Shown here one piece after another: positions 35,494 to 45,862 of a DNA stretch of 64,000 bases. The notes under the pieces were generated by a model, which had not been told where the DNA came from, did no database searches, and was given only the letters and a program-made list of their open reading frames with translations. Numbering within the stretch: position 1 is the first letter of the stretch; each line of letters starts with the position of its first letter. The stretch comes from Salinicoccus sp. Bachu38. Lineage in GTDB: Bacteria > Bacillota > Bacilli > Staphylococcales > Salinicoccaceae. The stretch covers positions 1,302,001 to 1,366,000 of the forward strand of contig NZ_CP138333.2 in NCBI RefSeq assembly GCF_038561955.2, given 5' to 3'. Position numbers and translations under genes: made by a program.

Positions 35494-36396
35494 TCATACG
35501 CTCCTTAATAATTTGTTGAAAGATTTGATTGCAACTTCGACCTGATGGTCATCGGGCTGCTTGGTTGTCAGAAGCTGAAGCAGCAGCCCCGGTATTCCCA
35601 GCCACTTAAGGACAGGGATGTTCCTGACACGGTTCGTGAACTGGAGAAATTCAAATGACAGACCGATCACAACCGGGATGAGTGCAATCCGGTTGAGGAC
35701 CCTGACATATAGTGGATCGACGGGCACGAACATGTACACTACAAAACCGACGAGCACCGTGAAGAGTATGAAGGAGCTTCCGCATCGGTAATGCAGGCGC
35801 GAGTGTGCCTGTACGTTGCCGACATTCAAATCCCTGTCGCTTTCAAAAGTGTTGATCACCTTATGCTCTGCGCCATGGTACTGGAACAGCCTCCTGATCA
35901 TCGGTGTCATCGAAATCGCGTAGATGTAGACAAGCAGCAGGACCAGTTTGAAGAAGGATTCCAAAAATACCTGACCGACATGCGAAGTGACGATTCCAGA
36001 AAATACTTCAGCGATGAAGACAGGAATCAGTGTAAAGAGGAATTTTCCAACAAGAAATGACAGTATCCCCACAATGACTGTGGAAAGGACAATCTTTGTA
36101 GTATTGGCCTCCTGTTTCTCCTGTTCTATCTTCCCATCATCTTCCGGATCCCTTTCATAACGGTCTGTCGCAAACTCCATGTGCTTCATTCCATAGATGC
36201 TCGACTCGACGATTGCCACATTGCCTCTCAATACCGGTATCTTCTTGAGTTTCTTCACCCATTCCTTCTCAGGGCGTTCCATTTCAAAGTACTCTATATC
36301 ATCATTGCTCCGGCGGATTGCAGTCACCATTTTGTTCTGTGACTGGAACATGACGCCTTCGACCACTGCCTGGCCACCGAATTTCGGTTTATCCAT
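35494..36396 (-). CDS. DUF1385-family membrane protein (YqhQ-like)
   Basis: This 300-residue protein starts MDKPKFGGQAVVEGVMF, the hallmark of the DUF1385 family. It also carries QYHGAEHKVINTFE and the motif AHSRLHYRCGSSF, which in this family hold conserved His and Cys residues, and about four hydrophobic segments. A TTG at 36420 that overlaps the preceding stop codon is an alternative start. It lies in a three-gene minus-strand unit between a lipoprotein and a small membrane protein. Molecular function is not established. Confidence 0.83.
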   Translation of the reverse strand: MDKPKFGGQAVVEGVMFQSQNKMVTAIRRSNDDIEYFEMERPEKEWVKKLKKIPVLRGNVAIVESSIYGMKHMEFATDRYERDPEDDGKIEQEKQEANTTKIVLSTVIVGILSFLVGKFLFTLIPVFIAEVFSGIVTSHVGQVFLESFFKLVLLLVYIYAISMTPMIRRLFQYHGAEHKVINTFESDRDLNVGNVQAHSRLHYRCGSSFILFTVLVGFVVYMFVPVDPLYVRVLNRIALIPVVIGLSFEFLQFTNRVRNIPVLKWLGIPGLLLQLLTTKQPDDHQVEVAIKSFNKLLRSV

Positions 36397-36416
36397 TTTT
36401 TCGACGCTTCTTTCTA

Positions 36417-36983
36417 TCAATAGTATTCGTGTGTACTGCGCAATTGCTCTAGTCCCTGTTCATACAGAGCGGGATTGGATGCTTTGATGCCATTTCCGAG
36501 CGTATCGAGCGCTGCTCTTATCTCCCCATTGGCGAGCTGGATGGCACTATGCTGCCGCTCGAGGTACTCGTCAAGCTCTATACCGGAGGCACTGTCGTCG
36601 TATGCCTCCATGGCTTCAATCATGTCTGATGAAATTTTTTCAAAATCAGATTCCATGTCTGCCAGGTCTTCACTGTCGCCGTTCCCGGCCATCAGCTTGT
36701 CCATTTCAGAGAGGCCGCTTTCCATCTCCTCTGCATACTCCGTGACGATGTCGACATAGCTGTTGATGTCCGGATTGCCGATTACGGACTTCATTTTGGA
36801 AATGTCCTCCTTCAGGGCTTCAAGACGCTGGGTGTTCTTCTGAAGGTTGACTTCCTCGGTCTGCAGAATGCCCTTCAGCTCCTCATTGCGTTCGTTGGCC
36901 TGCTCGAGCTCCTGTTCAATTGAGGGATCCCCGCATGCACTCAGAACGAGTGCAATCAGAGGTATATATATCATACGTTTCAT
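36417..36983 (-). CDS. Coiled-coil lipoprotein of unknown function
   Basis: This 188-residue protein has a signal peptide with lipobox ALVLSAC (C17) and a Glu/Lys/Leu-rich helical body with heptad-like spacing (QELEQANERNEELKGIL). The pattern recalls YkyA-like cell-wall-binding lipoproteins, but I cannot assign a family firmly. It is first in the minus-strand unit with DUF1385 and the SA1362-like gene, with its stop codon overlapping a possible downstream start. It probably sits on the outer face of the membrane. Confidence 0.72.
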   Translation of the reverse strand: MKRMIYIPLIALVLSACGDPSIEQELEQANERNEELKGILQTEEVNLQKNTQRLEALKEDISKMKSVIGNPDINSYVDIVTEYAEEMESGLSEMDKLMAGNGDSEDLADMESDFEKISSDMIEAMEAYDDSASGIELDEYLERQHSAIQLANGEIRAALDTLGNGIKASNPALYEQGLEQLRSTHEYY

Positions 36984-37043
36984 AGTCTCATTCTCCTGTA
37001 TCTCATTGTATTATATTATCATGTTATTATGAAAGATGATATT

Positions 37044-37055
37044 CATTTGCAAATG
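37044..37055. promoter_or_regulatory. 12-bp palindrome in the divergent lipoprotein/peptidase gap
   Basis: CATTTGCAAATG is a perfect palindrome in the 176-base region 36984-37159, which otherwise holds only AT-rich promoter-like sequence. A role as an operator is a guess. Confidence 0.25.
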
Positions 37056-37159
37056 GCCTGTTCCACTTGATGAATATTTGCATATATTTATATTGGAAGC
37101 AACGCTTTACTGAAATCATCATGAATTTAATGTAAAATATATTTTGAAAGGTGGAGTAG

Positions 37160-38221
37160 ATGCAAATGATTAAATTTGATAAGGTCGAAGCTTTGATTGA
37201 AAAGAACAATCTGGACGCCATGCTCGTCATGAGTGATTACAACCGGCGCTACCTGACGGGATTCACCGGTTCCAGCGGAGCTGTAATCATTACAAGGGAG
37301 CACAGGTTCCTCCTGTCGGATTTCAGATACAAGGCACAGGCGGCAAGGCAGGCCGAACATTTCGAATTCGTCCTGCAGGATAAGGGCCTGCTTGATTTCA
37401 TCATTGAATTCCTCGATGACAAGGGGCTTAAAACAATCGGTTTCGAAGGCCAGCACGTAAATTATAATACTTATGCACAGCTGGATGCGAGATTCGATCT
37501 CGTGCCCCTGAGCAGTGAAATCGAAAAGATCCGGATGTATAAGACCTCAGATGAAGTTTCGTTGATAAAAAGGGCATGTGAAATCGCTGATGAAACATAC
37601 GACCACATTCTGAAATTCATCAAACCCGGACAGACTGAACTTGAGGTCAGGAACGAACTCGAGCATCATATGCGCAAGCTAGGTGCAGAAGGTTCAAGCT
37701 TCGATATCATAGTGGCCAGTGGAGAGCGGGGTGCCTTGCCCCATGGTGTCGCTTCCGGCAAAAAGATCGAGTCCGGGGAAATGGTGACGCTCGACTTCGG
37801 TGCGTACTATGAAGGCTATGCTTCCGACATCACAAGGTCGTTCGGTGTCGGATCTGTGACAGAAGAAATGGAAAAGGTGCATGATATTGTGTTAACATCA
37901 CAATTGGCCGCATTGGAAAAAATCAGGAACGGCATGACAGGCAGGGAGGCCGACGCCATTGCCCGTGACATCATAACGGAGCAGGGCTACGGTGAAAACT
38001 TCGGCCATTCACTTGGCCATGGCCTTGGTCTCGAGGTCCATGAGATGCCGGGACTGGCCAAGTCCAGTGACATGGTTCTTGAAAAGGATATGTGCGTGAC
38101 GGTCGAGCCGGGCATCTATATCGATGATGTTGGCGGCGTCCGCATTGAAGATGACTGCATCATTACTGACGATGGTCTCGAAAAGCTTTCCCATAGCAGT
38201 AAAGAGCTTTTCATCATATAA
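37160..38221 (+). CDS. M24 metallopeptidase, Xaa-Pro aminopeptidase/dipeptidase type
   Basis: This 353-residue cytoplasmic enzyme should cut before proline in peptides. An N-terminal creatinase-like domain (1-130) precedes the pita-bread catalytic domain. The five metal ligands are visible: the two Asp in [16 protein letters not shown], the His in HGLGLEVHE, and the Glu residues in [10 protein letters not shown] and VRIEDD. It corresponds to Bacillus YqhT and S. aureus SA1360, always just upstream of efp. AAAGGTG precedes the ATG. Confidence 0.9.
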   Translation: MQMIKFDKVEALIEKNNLDAMLVMSDYNRRYLTGFTGSSGAVIITREHRFLLSDFRYKAQAARQAEHFEFVLQDKGLLDFIIEFLDDKGLKTIGFEGQHVNYNTYAQLDARFDLVPLSSEIEKIRMYKTSDEVSLIKRACEIADETYDHILKFIKPGQTELEVRNELEHHMRKLGAEGSSFDIIVASGERGALPHGVASGKKIESGEMVTLDFGAYYEGYASDITRSFGVGSVTEEMEKVHDIVLTSQLAALEKIRNGMTGREADAIARDIITEQGYGENFGHSLGHGLGLEVHEMPGLAKSSDMVLEKDMCVTVEPGIYIDDVGGVRIEDDCIITDDGLEKLSHSSKELFII

Positions 38222-38250
38222 CTTTAAAGTGGAAATTTAGGAGGAATAGC

Positions 38251-38808
38251 ATGATTTCAGTCAACGATTTTAAAACAGGTCTTACAGTGGAAGTGGATGG
38301 CGGCATTTGGAGAGTCGTCGAATTCCAGCATGTCAAACCGGGCAAAGGGGCTGCATTCGTAAGAAGCAAGCTCAGAAACCTCAGGACCGGCGCCATCCAG
38401 GAGAAGACATTCCGGGCAGGAGAAAAGGTGGGCAGAGCGCAGATCGACAACAGGAAGATGCAGTACCTTTATGCCGATGGCGACAGCCATGTATTCATGG
38501 ACAACAACACATACGACCAGGTCGAACTCCAGGCTTCAGCCATCCAGGAGGAGTTGAAATATCTCAAGGAGAACATGAATGTTTCCCTGATCATGTACGA
38601 AGGCGAGACGCTCGGTGTGGAACTTCCGAAATCGGTGGAACTGCAGGTCTCTGAAACAGAGCCGGGCATCAAGGGCGACACGGCAAGCGGTGCCACGAAA
38701 TCCGCAACGCTCGAGACGGGCCTTGTACTCCAGGTGCCACTGTTCGTCAACGAAGGGGATACGCTGGTCATAAGTACGGATACCGGCAATTATGTCTCCC
38801 GTGCATAA
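38251..38808 (+). CDS. efp: Translation elongation factor P
   Basis: This 185-residue factor rescues ribosomes stalled at polyproline. The three-domain tRNA-like fold starts [18 protein letters not shown]. The tip residue is K32 in [15 protein letters not shown], a lysine that in Bacillus carries a 5-aminopentanol modification. The C-terminal signature region [16 protein letters not shown] is present. It follows the peptidase gene by 29 bases. Confidence 0.96.
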   Translation: MISVNDFKTGLTVEVDGGIWRVVEFQHVKPGKGAAFVRSKLRNLRTGAIQEKTFRAGEKVGRAQIDNRKMQYLYADGDSHVFMDNNTYDQVELQASAIQEELKYLKENMNVSLIMYEGETLGVELPKSVELQVSETEPGIKGDTASGATKSATLETGLVLQVPLFVNEGDTLVISTDTGNYVSRA

Positions 38809-38843
38809 AAATAAAAGCAGATTACAATCTGCTTTTATTTTTC
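38806..38843 (+). terminator. Terminator of efp
   Basis: AAATAAAAGCAGAT pairs with ATCTGCTTTTATTT around TACA, followed by TT. It begins in the efp stop codon. Confidence 0.88.
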
Positions 38844-38845
38844 CC

Positions 38846-38874
38846 TTGAATTGGTATGACCACTTGCGTAAAAT
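38846..38874 (+). promoter_or_regulatory. Promoter of the acc/nus/xse operon
   Basis: TTGAAT (38846-38851) and TAAAAT (38869-38874) have a 17-base spacer and lie 38 bases before accB. Confidence 0.65.
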
Positions 38875-38911
38875 ATAAGACAGAAATTTTGAATGTTAAG
38901 GAGCAGTAGAC

Positions 38912-39346
38912 ATGAAACTGGAATATATTGATGAACTGATTAGCAAAATGGAAAAGGCATCCCTGACGGAGCTCTCCTATAAGGATGGCGAAGTGGATAT
39001 CAAGTTGAAACGTGACAGCATGAATGAACAGCGGAATACTGGTGCACCTGTCTCCGCCGCGCCGCAACAACCGCAGCCGGCACAGAGCACGGAACCCGCT
39101 CCACAGGAAGAGGGCAAGGTCATCAAAGCCCCTATGGTCGGTACATTCTACAAAGCTTCCTCTCCGGAAGCCGAAGCCTACGTAAAGGTCGGCGACAAAG
39201 TGGATAATTCTACTGTCGTATGTATTCTGGAAGCAATGAAACTGTTCAATGAAATCCAGGCGGAAATTTCCGGTGAAATCGTCGAAATCCTCGTCGAAGA
39301 CGGAGAAATGGTTGAATACGACCAGCCATTGTTCAGAGTACGATGA
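38912..39346 (+). CDS. accB: Biotin carboxyl carrier protein of acetyl-CoA carboxylase
   Basis: This 144-residue carrier shuttles carboxybiotin between AccC and the carboxyltransferase in malonyl-CoA synthesis. A Pro/Ala/Gln-rich linker (about 44-68) precedes the biotinyl domain (69-144). Biotin attaches to K110 in ILEAMKLFN. The stop overlaps the accC start (ATGA). Note that the Bacillus spoIIIA genes that usually sit between efp and accB are absent. Confidence 0.95.
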   Translation: MKLEYIDELISKMEKASLTELSYKDGEVDIKLKRDSMNEQRNTGAPVSAAPQQPQPAQSTEPAPQEEGKVIKAPMVGTFYKASSPEAEAYVKVGDKVDNSTVVCILEAMKLFNEIQAEISGEIVEILVEDGEMVEYDQPLFRVR

Positions 39347-40692
39347 TCAAGAAGATACTAGTAGCCAACCGCGGGGAGATTGCCGTCCGCATCATCAGAG
39401 CCTGTACGGAACTGGGCATCGACTCGGTCAGTATATATTCTGAAGCAGACAAGGACAGCCTTCACCGGAAAATCGCCACTGAATCCTACTGCATCGGACC
39501 CAAGCTCTCCAAGGACAGCTACCTCGACATGATCAGCATCATCACCATCGCCAAAAAGACCGGATGCGATGCCATCCACCCAGGATACGGTTTCCTTGCA
39601 GAAAACAGCGACTTCGCTGAAATGTGTGAAGCCTCGAACATCATATTCATCGGACCGATGCATGAAACCATCGCGCTCATGGGGGTCAAGGATGTCGCCA
39701 AGGATACGATGAAAAAGGCGGGCGTCCCGACCGTTCCAGGGAGCGAAGGTGTAGTCGGTTCTGTTGAAGATGCAAAGCAGATCGCCGAGGAGATCGGATA
39801 CCCCGTCATCATCAAGGCAAGCTACGGCGGGGGAGGCAAAGGCATCCGTGTTGCACGCGACGAAGCTTCGCTCATCCAGAACTACAAGATGACCGAGCAG
39901 GAGGCGGAGAGTGCCTTCGGCAACAAGAGCCTCTATATCGAAAAGTATATAGAGAACTTCCGCCACATCGAAATCCAGGTGCTCGGCGACTATCATGGAA
40001 ATGTCGTCCATCTGGGCGAGCGTGACTGTACAATCCAGCGCCGCATGCAGAAGCTTGTGGAAGAGGCGCCGAGTCCGATCCTCTCAGAACAGAAAAGGAT
40101 GGAAATGGGTGATACCGCAGTGACTGCCGCAAAAAGCATCGACTATATCGGTGCCGGCACGATCGAGTTCATCTATGACCTGAATGAAGACCGATTCTAC
40201 TTCATGGAGATGAACACACGCATCCAGGTCGAACACCCAGTCACAGAAATGATTACGGGCATAGACCTCGTCAAGATGCAGATAAAGATTGCCAGAAGGG
40301 AACCAATTCCATTCAAACAGGACGAAATCGAATTCAGGGGCCATGCCATTGAACTCCGCATCAATGCCGAAAATCCATACAAGAACTTCATGCCGTCGGC
40401 AGGGAAGATCCGCGAATTCATCACACCCGGCGGATTCGGCGTCAGGCTCGATTCAGCCTGCTACTCGGGATACGTCATCCCGCCGTACTATGATTCGATG
40501 ATCGCCAAACTCATCACACATGCCGATTCAAGGGAAGAAGCCATTCAGACGGCCCTCCGGGCGCTTGGTGAATTCAAGATCGGCGGGGTGGATACGACCA
40601 TCCCATTCCATACGAATCTGCTGCTCCACCAATCATTCAGGTCGAATGAATATAATACTGATTTCCTGTCAAATCATGATATAATGAATTGA
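39343..40692 (+). CDS. accC: Biotin carboxylase of acetyl-CoA carboxylase
   Basis: This 449-residue ATP-grasp enzyme carboxylates biotin on AccB. It begins [20 protein letters not shown]. The glycine-rich ATP loop is [13 protein letters not shown], and the active-site stretch [14 protein letters not shown] is intact. It is coupled to accB by a four-base overlap and followed by the Asp23-family gene. Confidence 0.96.
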   Translation: MIKKILVANRGEIAVRIIRACTELGIDSVSIYSEADKDSLHRKIATESYCIGPKLSKDSYLDMISIITIAKKTGCDAIHPGYGFLAENSDFAEMCEASNIIFIGPMHETIALMGVKDVAKDTMKKAGVPTVPGSEGVVGSVEDAKQIAEEIGYPVIIKASYGGGGKGIRVARDEASLIQNYKMTEQEAESAFGNKSLYIEKYIENFRHIEIQVLGDYHGNVVHLGERDCTIQRRMQKLVEEAPSPILSEQKRMEMGDTAVTAAKSIDYIGAGTIEFIYDLNEDRFYFMEMNTRIQVEHPVTEMITGIDLVKMQIKIARREPIPFKQDEIEFRGHAIELRINAENPYKNFMPSAGKIREFITPGGFGVRLDSACYSGYVIPPYYDSMIAKLITHADSREEAIQTALRALGEFKIGGVDTTIPFHTNLLLHQSFRSNEYNTDFLSNHDIMN

Positions 40693-40705
40693 CGAGGTGG
40701 TTAAC

Positions 40706-41053
40706 ATGAGAATTCAAGAAGACAAGACAAATCTTGGAAAAATAGAAATATCACCAGAGGTACTCGAGGTAATTGCCAGTATTGCAGTGACTGAGACTGA
40801 CGGTGTGCATGCGTTGCAGAACAACTTTGCCAGTGGAAACTTCGAAAAGATCGGCAAGAAGTACAGGGGCCGCGGCGTAAAGGTGGAAACCAAGGACAAT
40901 GAAGTCAGAATCTCCATCTATGTTTCTCTTTCCACACATCGTAACGTCCATGAGACCGCCGAACACATTCAGAAGAATGTCAGCCAGACGATACGGAACA
41001 TGACGGATCATGATGTCAAAGAAGTCAATGTACACATCGTAAATATTAAATAA
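40706..41053 (+). CDS. Asp23/Gls24-family protein (YqhY-like)
   Basis: This 115-residue protein has the Asp23/Gls24 fold with LGKIEISPEVLEVIASIAVTETDGVHAL and a C-terminal VNVHIVNIK. In Bacillus the gene at this position (yqhY) lies between accC and nusB, and its loss disturbs acetyl-CoA carboxylase control, so a regulatory link to AccBC is likely. I chose ATG 40706 with GAGGTGG upstream over GTG 40697. Confidence 0.88.
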   Translation: MRIQEDKTNLGKIEISPEVLEVIASIAVTETDGVHALQNNFASGNFEKIGKKYRGRGVKVETKDNEVRISIYVSLSTHRNVHETAEHIQKNVSQTIRNMTDHDVKEVNVHIVNIK

Positions 41054-41077
41054 AAGAACATTAGATAGGTGTTAATA

Positions 41078-41479
41078 ATGAACAGACACGAGCAACGTAA
41101 AAAAATCTTCCAGACCATCTTCCAGGTCGATCACGGCCTGGTCACACTGGAGGAGACTGCATTCCATCATCTCTACCGGGAATACGGCTACATCAATACG
41201 ATTGTGGACTATTACCTCGAGAACAGCGAAACGGTGGATGCCGGCATAAGGGACCATCTGACCAACTATACGCTCGAGAGGATTCCGAAGGTCGAACGCA
41301 ATATTCTGAGAACAGCGATCTCGGAGCTGCTTCATGGGGATTCCCCGCATCGGGTCGTCATCAATGAAGCGATACTTCTTACCAAACTGTACGGGGAGAA
41401 GGATGGTTACCGTTTCGTAAACGGCGTTTTGAAAAACTTCATCACGGAAACGGATGAGCAATCCAATGGAGAATACTAA
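41078..41479 (+). CDS. nusB: Transcription antitermination factor NusB
   Basis: This 133-residue helical protein joins NusE (S10) in antitermination of rRNA operons. The family pattern RIPKVERNILRTAISELL and VVINEAILLTKLYGEKDGYRFVNGVL is clear. The ATG at 41078 has AGGTG upstream. It overlaps xseA by 26 bases. folD, found between nusB and xseA in Bacillus, is absent. Confidence 0.94.
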   Translation: MNRHEQRKKIFQTIFQVDHGLVTLEETAFHHLYREYGYINTIVDYYLENSETVDAGIRDHLTNYTLERIPKVERNILRTAISELLHGDSPHRVVINEAILLTKLYGEKDGYRFVNGVLKNFITETDEQSNGEY

Positions 41480-42818
41480 GTATCTTACTGTCGGTGCACT
41501 GACCAAATATCTCAAATATAAATTCGACCAGGACCCGTATCTGACACGGGTCTTTCTAAAAGGTGAGCTCTCAAACGTGAAGCACCATACGAGCGGTCAT
41601 ATATTCTTTGCGCTCAAGGATGGAAACTCCGTCATCCGTGCCATCATGTTCTCCCGGTATGCGAACGGGATGAGATTCAAGCCGGAGGAGGGCCAGAGTG
41701 TCCTCATCGAAGGCAGGGTCAGCATATTCGAATCCAGTGGCCAGTACCAGGTCTATGTCGAAAAAATGGAGATGGACGGTATTGGCATTTTGTTTGAACA
41801 GCTGGAGAAGGACAAGAAGCAGCTTGCCGAAGAGGGCTATTTTTCCCAGGAGCACAAAAAGCCCCTGCCCAGGTACCCGAGAACCATCACCATAGTCAGT
41901 TCGGAAACCGGGGCTGCCATAAGGGATATGATCACAACACTCTCAAGACGATATCCTCTTGTGGAAGTCACTGTCATCAACACACTGATGCAGGGGACCA
42001 GGAGCAGGCAGGCAGTGATCGACAATCTGGAGCATGCCGATTCACTGGGCAATGACATCGTCATCCTGGCGCGTGGCGGTGGATCGATAGAGGACCTCTG
42101 GACTTTCAACGAGAAAGAAGTGGCGTTGAAGGTCTTCGGCATGACGACTCCCGTCATAACCGGCATTGGACACGAAACGGATACGACACTGGTGGACTAC
42201 ATTTCGGATATGAGGGCGCCGACGCCTACAGCAGCGGCTGAAATGGCGGTGCCTGACCAGAGGGACATCATGGAACGGCTGGTCCAGGCCCGCAATTTCA
42301 TATCAGACCGTCTTGCCCGGAAGCTGGACATGGGCAGAAGCCGTCTCGATGCACTCAGCAACTATTATAAGCTTAAGAACCCGGATCTGCTCTACGATCA
42401 GCAGGCTGAGAAGCTCCTCACCCTGAAAGATGGACTCGACGACAAGATGCAGCAGTCCATAAGGGAAAAGAACTACCGCCTCTCAGCTCTGAAGGAGGGC
42501 GTGAAGTACAATACGCCCGGGCCCGCGATCAGAAGGAACCTTGAAATACTGGAAGACCGGGAGGCCCGTCTCAACCGTTCCATAAAAATAAGGACGAACG
42601 ATTCGAAGCACAGCCTCACCCGCATGGTCGAAAGCCTGAACTCACTGAGTCCCACCAATGTACTTCTGCGGGGATATTCATTCACCACAGGTAAAGATGG
42701 CATCGTCAAAGATGCAGGCGATCTCAAAGCCGGGGACGAAGTGCAGACGACTTTTGCGCGTGGAAGCATTGTATCGAAAGTGACAGAGGTGAACGAAGAT
42801 GACAGAAACCAAAAGTGA
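41454..42818 (+). CDS. xseA: Exodeoxyribonuclease VII large subunit
   Basis: This 454-residue nuclease subunit degrades single-stranded DNA with XseB. An N-terminal OB fold (VFLKGELSNVKHHTSGHIFF) is followed by the catalytic domain with SSETGAAIRDM, RGGGSIEDLW and GHETDTTL, then a coiled-coil C-terminal part and LSPTNVLLRGYS. ATG codons at 41454 and 41466 are both possible; neither has a strong ribosome site, so coupling to nusB is likely. Confidence 0.94.
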   Translation: MSNPMENTKYLTVGALTKYLKYKFDQDPYLTRVFLKGELSNVKHHTSGHIFFALKDGNSVIRAIMFSRYANGMRFKPEEGQSVLIEGRVSIFESSGQYQVYVEKMEMDGIGILFEQLEKDKKQLAEEGYFSQEHKKPLPRYPRTITIVSSETGAAIRDMITTLSRRYPLVEVTVINTLMQGTRSRQAVIDNLEHADSLGNDIVILARGGGSIEDLWTFNEKEVALKVFGMTTPVITGIGHETDTTLVDYISDMRAPTPTAAAEMAVPDQRDIMERLVQARNFISDRLARKLDMGRSRLDALSNYYKLKNPDLLYDQQAEKLLTLKDGLDDKMQQSIREKNYRLSALKEGVKYNTPGPAIRRNLEILEDREARLNRSIKIRTNDSKHSLTRMVESLNSLSPTNVLLRGYSFTTGKDGIVKDAGDLKAGDEVQTTFARGSIVSKVTEVNEDDRNQK

Positions 42819-43008
42819 GACATTCGAAGATAAGATGAAGCACCTGGAGAACATCGTGAAGCAGCTCGATGAAGATGAGGTTTCCCTCGAAGAATCACTC
42901 AAGCTCTATCAGAAGGGTGTAGAATTGACTGCAGAGTGCGAAAAGATATTGAAAGATGCCGAACTGAAAGTTGAAACCTTGAACCGTAAGGGAGCAGAGG
43001 ATGAATAG
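42799..43008 (+). CDS. xseB: Exodeoxyribonuclease VII small subunit
   Basis: This 69-residue helical protein has the XseB pattern FEDKMKHLENIVKQLDEDEVSLEESLKLYQKG (given as family landmarks) and binds XseA. AGAGGTGA precedes the ATG. It overlaps xseA by 20 bases and ispA by eight. Confidence 0.93.
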   Translation: MTETKSETFEDKMKHLENIVKQLDEDEVSLEESLKLYQKGVELTAECEKILKDAELKVETLNRKGAEDE

Positions 43009-43879
43009 GGACATGCAGGGATATCTTGAGGAAACCGAAGCCCGTATCCTTTCGCACCTCGAAAGCAACCATGTATCAGACACCATCCGAGTTTCCAGCA
43101 GCTACTCTGTAAAGGCGGGCGGGAAGAGGTTCCGCCCCTACCTTCTCTTTGCCACACTGGAAGCGCTTGGGAAGGATCCCATGAAGGGCGTCCATACGGC
43201 AGCAGCCATCGAGATGATCCACACCTATTCGCTCATCCATGATGATCTGCCTGCCATGGATGACGATGACTACAGGCGGGGCAAGCCCACCAACCATAAG
43301 GTATTCGGCGAGGCGGCAGCCATTCTGGCGGGGGACACCCTCCTCACTGAGAGCTTCAGCATCATGGCATCGGACGAGGCACTTTCTGCAGAGAAGCGTC
43401 TCGCCATCATCAGCCGGACCGCATCGAAAGCCGGTTTCAATGGTATGATCGGCGGACAGATGCTGGATATGGAAGCCGAAGGGGAAGAAATCGGTTTCCG
43501 CCAGCTTGAACACATCCACCAGTACAAGACCGGCCAGCTGATCGTCCTGCCCGTAGAATGTGCATGCATCATTGCAGATGCGCCCCGGGAAATCAGGAAT
43601 CGGCTGCTGGAGTTTTCTGAAAAGCTGGGCATCCTCTTCCAGATCAGGGATGACATACTGGATGTGGAAGGTGATATGGCTGTTACAGGCAAGCAGGTGG
43701 GCAGTGATGAACGCAAGAACAAGATGACATACGTCAGCACCTATGGGCTGGAAGGTGCCCACGAGGAGCTTGTAAACCTTACTGATAGTGCCGGTGAAAT
43801 ACTCGATGGCCTGTCCGGAAAGGTCGATACACAGGAACTTCATAATGTACTGCAGATGTTTGCAGTCAGAGACCAATGA
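43001..43879 (+). CDS. ispA: Geranylgeranyl/farnesyl diphosphate synthase
   Basis: This 292-residue trans-prenyltransferase condenses IPP with DMAPP or GPP. The first aspartate-rich motif is HDDLPAMDDDDYRRG and the second is FQIRDDILD. GGKRFRP at residue 40 is the IPP-binding region. The product is likely farnesyl diphosphate. It lies after xseB and before dxs, as in many Bacillales. Its TGA stop lies in the left arm of a hairpin. Confidence 0.94.
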   Translation: MNRDMQGYLEETEARILSHLESNHVSDTIRVSSSYSVKAGGKRFRPYLLFATLEALGKDPMKGVHTAAAIEMIHTYSLIHDDLPAMDDDDYRRGKPTNHKVFGEAAAILAGDTLLTESFSIMASDEALSAEKRLAIISRTASKAGFNGMIGGQMLDMEAEGEEIGFRQLEHIHQYKTGQLIVLPVECACIIADAPREIRNRLLEFSEKLGILFQIRDDILDVEGDMAVTGKQVGSDERKNKMTYVSTYGLEGAHEELVNLTDSAGEILDGLSGKVDTQELHNVLQMFAVRDQ

Positions 43880-43915
43880 TAATTCATACCCATGAATTAT
43901 CATTTTTATTTTTTC
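43875..43915 (+). terminator. AT-rich hairpin terminator after ispA
   Basis: AATGATAATTCAT (43875-43887) pairs with ATGAATTATCATT (43892-43904), followed by a T-rich tract. The ispA stop codon is part of the left arm. Confidence 0.78.
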
Positions 43916-43929
43916 CCTGTTGATAAAAG

Positions 43930-43938
43930 TGGTATAAT
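43930..43938 (+). promoter_or_regulatory. Extended -10 promoter of dxs
   Basis: TGGTATAAT carries a TGN extension before TATAAT (43933-43938), 32 bases before dxs. No good -35 element is seen. Confidence 0.5.
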
Positions 43939-43969
43939 TGGCATTAGCAAATTTAAAGGTGGTTGCTAT

Positions 43970-45862
43970 ATGAATCTATATAGTATAAAAGACCCATCAT
44001 TTTTGAAACAGAAGAATGATGAGGAACTAAAAATACTGGCACAGGATGTAAGGGAATTTCTGATCCAGTCATGTTCGAGGACAGGCGGCCACATCGGAGC
44101 CAACCTTGGCGTAGTGGAACTGACGATTGCCCTGCATAAGCATTTCGATTCGCCGGATGACCGGCTGATTTTCGATGTGGGTCATCAGGCATATATTCAT
44201 AAGATTCTGACCGGCCGCATCAGTGAATTTGAAACGCTCAGACAATATAAAGGATTGTGCGGATTTCCAAAGATGCGCGAATCCGATCATGATGTCTGGG
44301 AGGCGGGTCATTCATCCACCAGTCTATCAGCAGCCATGGGCATCGCAAAAGCACGCGATATAAAAGGGGAGGGACACCATGTTGTTCCCGTCATCGGTGA
44401 CGGGGCATTGACAGGCGGCATGGCCCTTGAGGCACTCAACCATATCGGCTCTGACAGAACAGACATGACCATCATTCTGAACGATAATGAAATGAGCATC
44501 GCACCGAACGTAGGAGCGATGCATAACATGCTCGGCAGAATGCGTACGAACACGCAGTACAACAGGGTCAAACATGATATAGAAGACTTTCTGAACCGCC
44601 TGCCGCAGGTGGGCGCGAGACTCAGGGACATGGCCGACAGAATAAAGGACAGTATGAAATACCTCGTCGTCGATGGTGTGTTTTTCGAGGAACTCGGCAT
44701 CAAGTATATCGGGCCGGTGGACGGCCATGATTTTGAGGAGCTGTCCAACGCCATAAACATCTCGAAGGACTACAAGGGCCCGGTAGTCGTCCATGTCATC
44801 ACCAAGAAGGGCAAGGGCTACCATCCGGCTGAAGACGACAAACTTGGCAAATGGCATGGCCTTGGCCCATACAAGATAGATACGGGCGAGGTGCTGGGCA
44901 GCAAATCCACACCGTCCTGGAGTGAATTCATGTCCAACACGGTGCTGGAACGCGCCAAAAAGGACGAGCGGATCGTTGCACTGACACCTGCCATGCCCGT
45001 CGGCAGCAAGTTGACGAAATTCCAGAATGAACTGCCCGGACGTTTCTTTGATGTCGGCATCGCCGAACAGCATGCAGTCACCATGTCGGGCGGTCTGGCA
45101 GCAAGCGGCATGCGTCCGTACCTTGCAATCTATTCCACTTTCCTGCAACGGGGATATGACCAGCTGCTGCATGATGTGGACCGTCAGAATCTGAACGTCT
45201 TCCTGGGCATCGACCGGAGCGGGCTGGTCGGCGCTGATGGAGAAACCCACCAGGGGGTCTTCGACATCAGTTTCATTTCTCCATTGCCGAACATGACCTT
45301 GATGATGCCGAAGGATGAAGTGGAAGCGGAACAGATGATCGACTTCGCCTTTGAACATGAGGGGCCAGTCGCCCTCAGGTACCCGCGCGGCAATATCAAA
45401 GGCATCGAAGCACCTGCTCCGCGTGAACCTCTGGAGTACGGCAGCTGGGAAACGGTAGTGGAGGGTGACGACCTTTCCATCATCTCCTTCGGTCCCACTC
45501 TGGATCTCGCGATAGACGCAGCAGTGGCCCTCAAGGAAACGGGTATCAACGCCGAAGTCATCAATGCCCGGTTCATCAAGCCGATGGATGAAGAGATGCT
45601 CCAGTCAATCGGATACGCGGGCAGGCCCGTACTCACAGTCGAGGAAACCATGCTCAATGGTGGACTTGGAAGCATGATTGCTGCCTTCATGGCCGATCAT
45701 GGTTTCAAGAACGGCATCAGAAGGATTGGCATCGACAACGAATATGTAGAGCACGGAGATGTCAATAAACTGCTTGAAGATATCGGCATCACTACAGATA
45801 ATATCATCCTGCAGTCCAAGACCCTTATGGAGTGGGAAAATGAAAAAGAAATCAAGAATTGA
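43970..45862 (+). CDS. dxs: 1-deoxy-D-xylulose-5-phosphate synthase
   Basis: This 630-residue thiamine-diphosphate enzyme condenses pyruvate and glyceraldehyde 3-phosphate, the first step of the MEP pathway. Landmarks are [15 protein letters not shown], the ThDP motif [17 protein letters not shown] to ILNDNEMSI, and the transketolase pyrimidine site [17 protein letters not shown] and RYPRGN. ATG 43970 is chosen with AAAGGTGG upstream; the frame extends 26 codons further without a ribosome site. It overlaps tlyA by 23 bases. Confidence 0.95.
   Translation: MNLYSIKDPSFLKQKNDEELKILAQDVREFLIQSCSRTGGHIGANLGVVELTIALHKHFDSPDDRLIFDVGHQAYIHKILTGRISEFETLRQYKGLCGFPKMRESDHDVWEAGHSSTSLSAAMGIAKARDIKGEGHHVVPVIGDGALTGGMALEALNHIGSDRTDMTIILNDNEMSIAPNVGAMHNMLGRMRTNTQYNRVKHDIEDFLNRLPQVGARLRDMADRIKDSMKYLVVDGVFFEELGIKYIGPVDGHDFEELSNAINISKDYKGPVVVHVITKKGKGYHPAEDDKLGKWHGLGPYKIDTGEVLGSKSTPSWSEFMSNTVLERAKKDERIVALTPAMPVGSKLTKFQNELPGRFFDVGIAEQHAVTMSGGLAASGMRPYLAIYSTFLQRGYDQLLHDVDRQNLNVFLGIDRSGLVGADGETHQGVFDISFISPLPNMTLMMPKDEVEAEQMIDFAFEHEGPVALRYPRGNIKGIEAPAPREPLEYGSWETVVEGDDLSIISFGPTLDLAIDAAVALKETGINAEVINARFIKPMDEEMLQSIGYAGRPVLTVEETMLNGGLGSMIAAFMADHGFKNGIRRIGIDNEYVEHGDVNKLLEDIGITTDNIILQSKTLMEWENEKEIKN

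Noticed and set aside
44327-45358. 343-residue ORF antisense to dxs
   Set aside because: It is complementary to a highly conserved enzyme gene, rich in His and Cys from mirrored codons, and lacks start signals.
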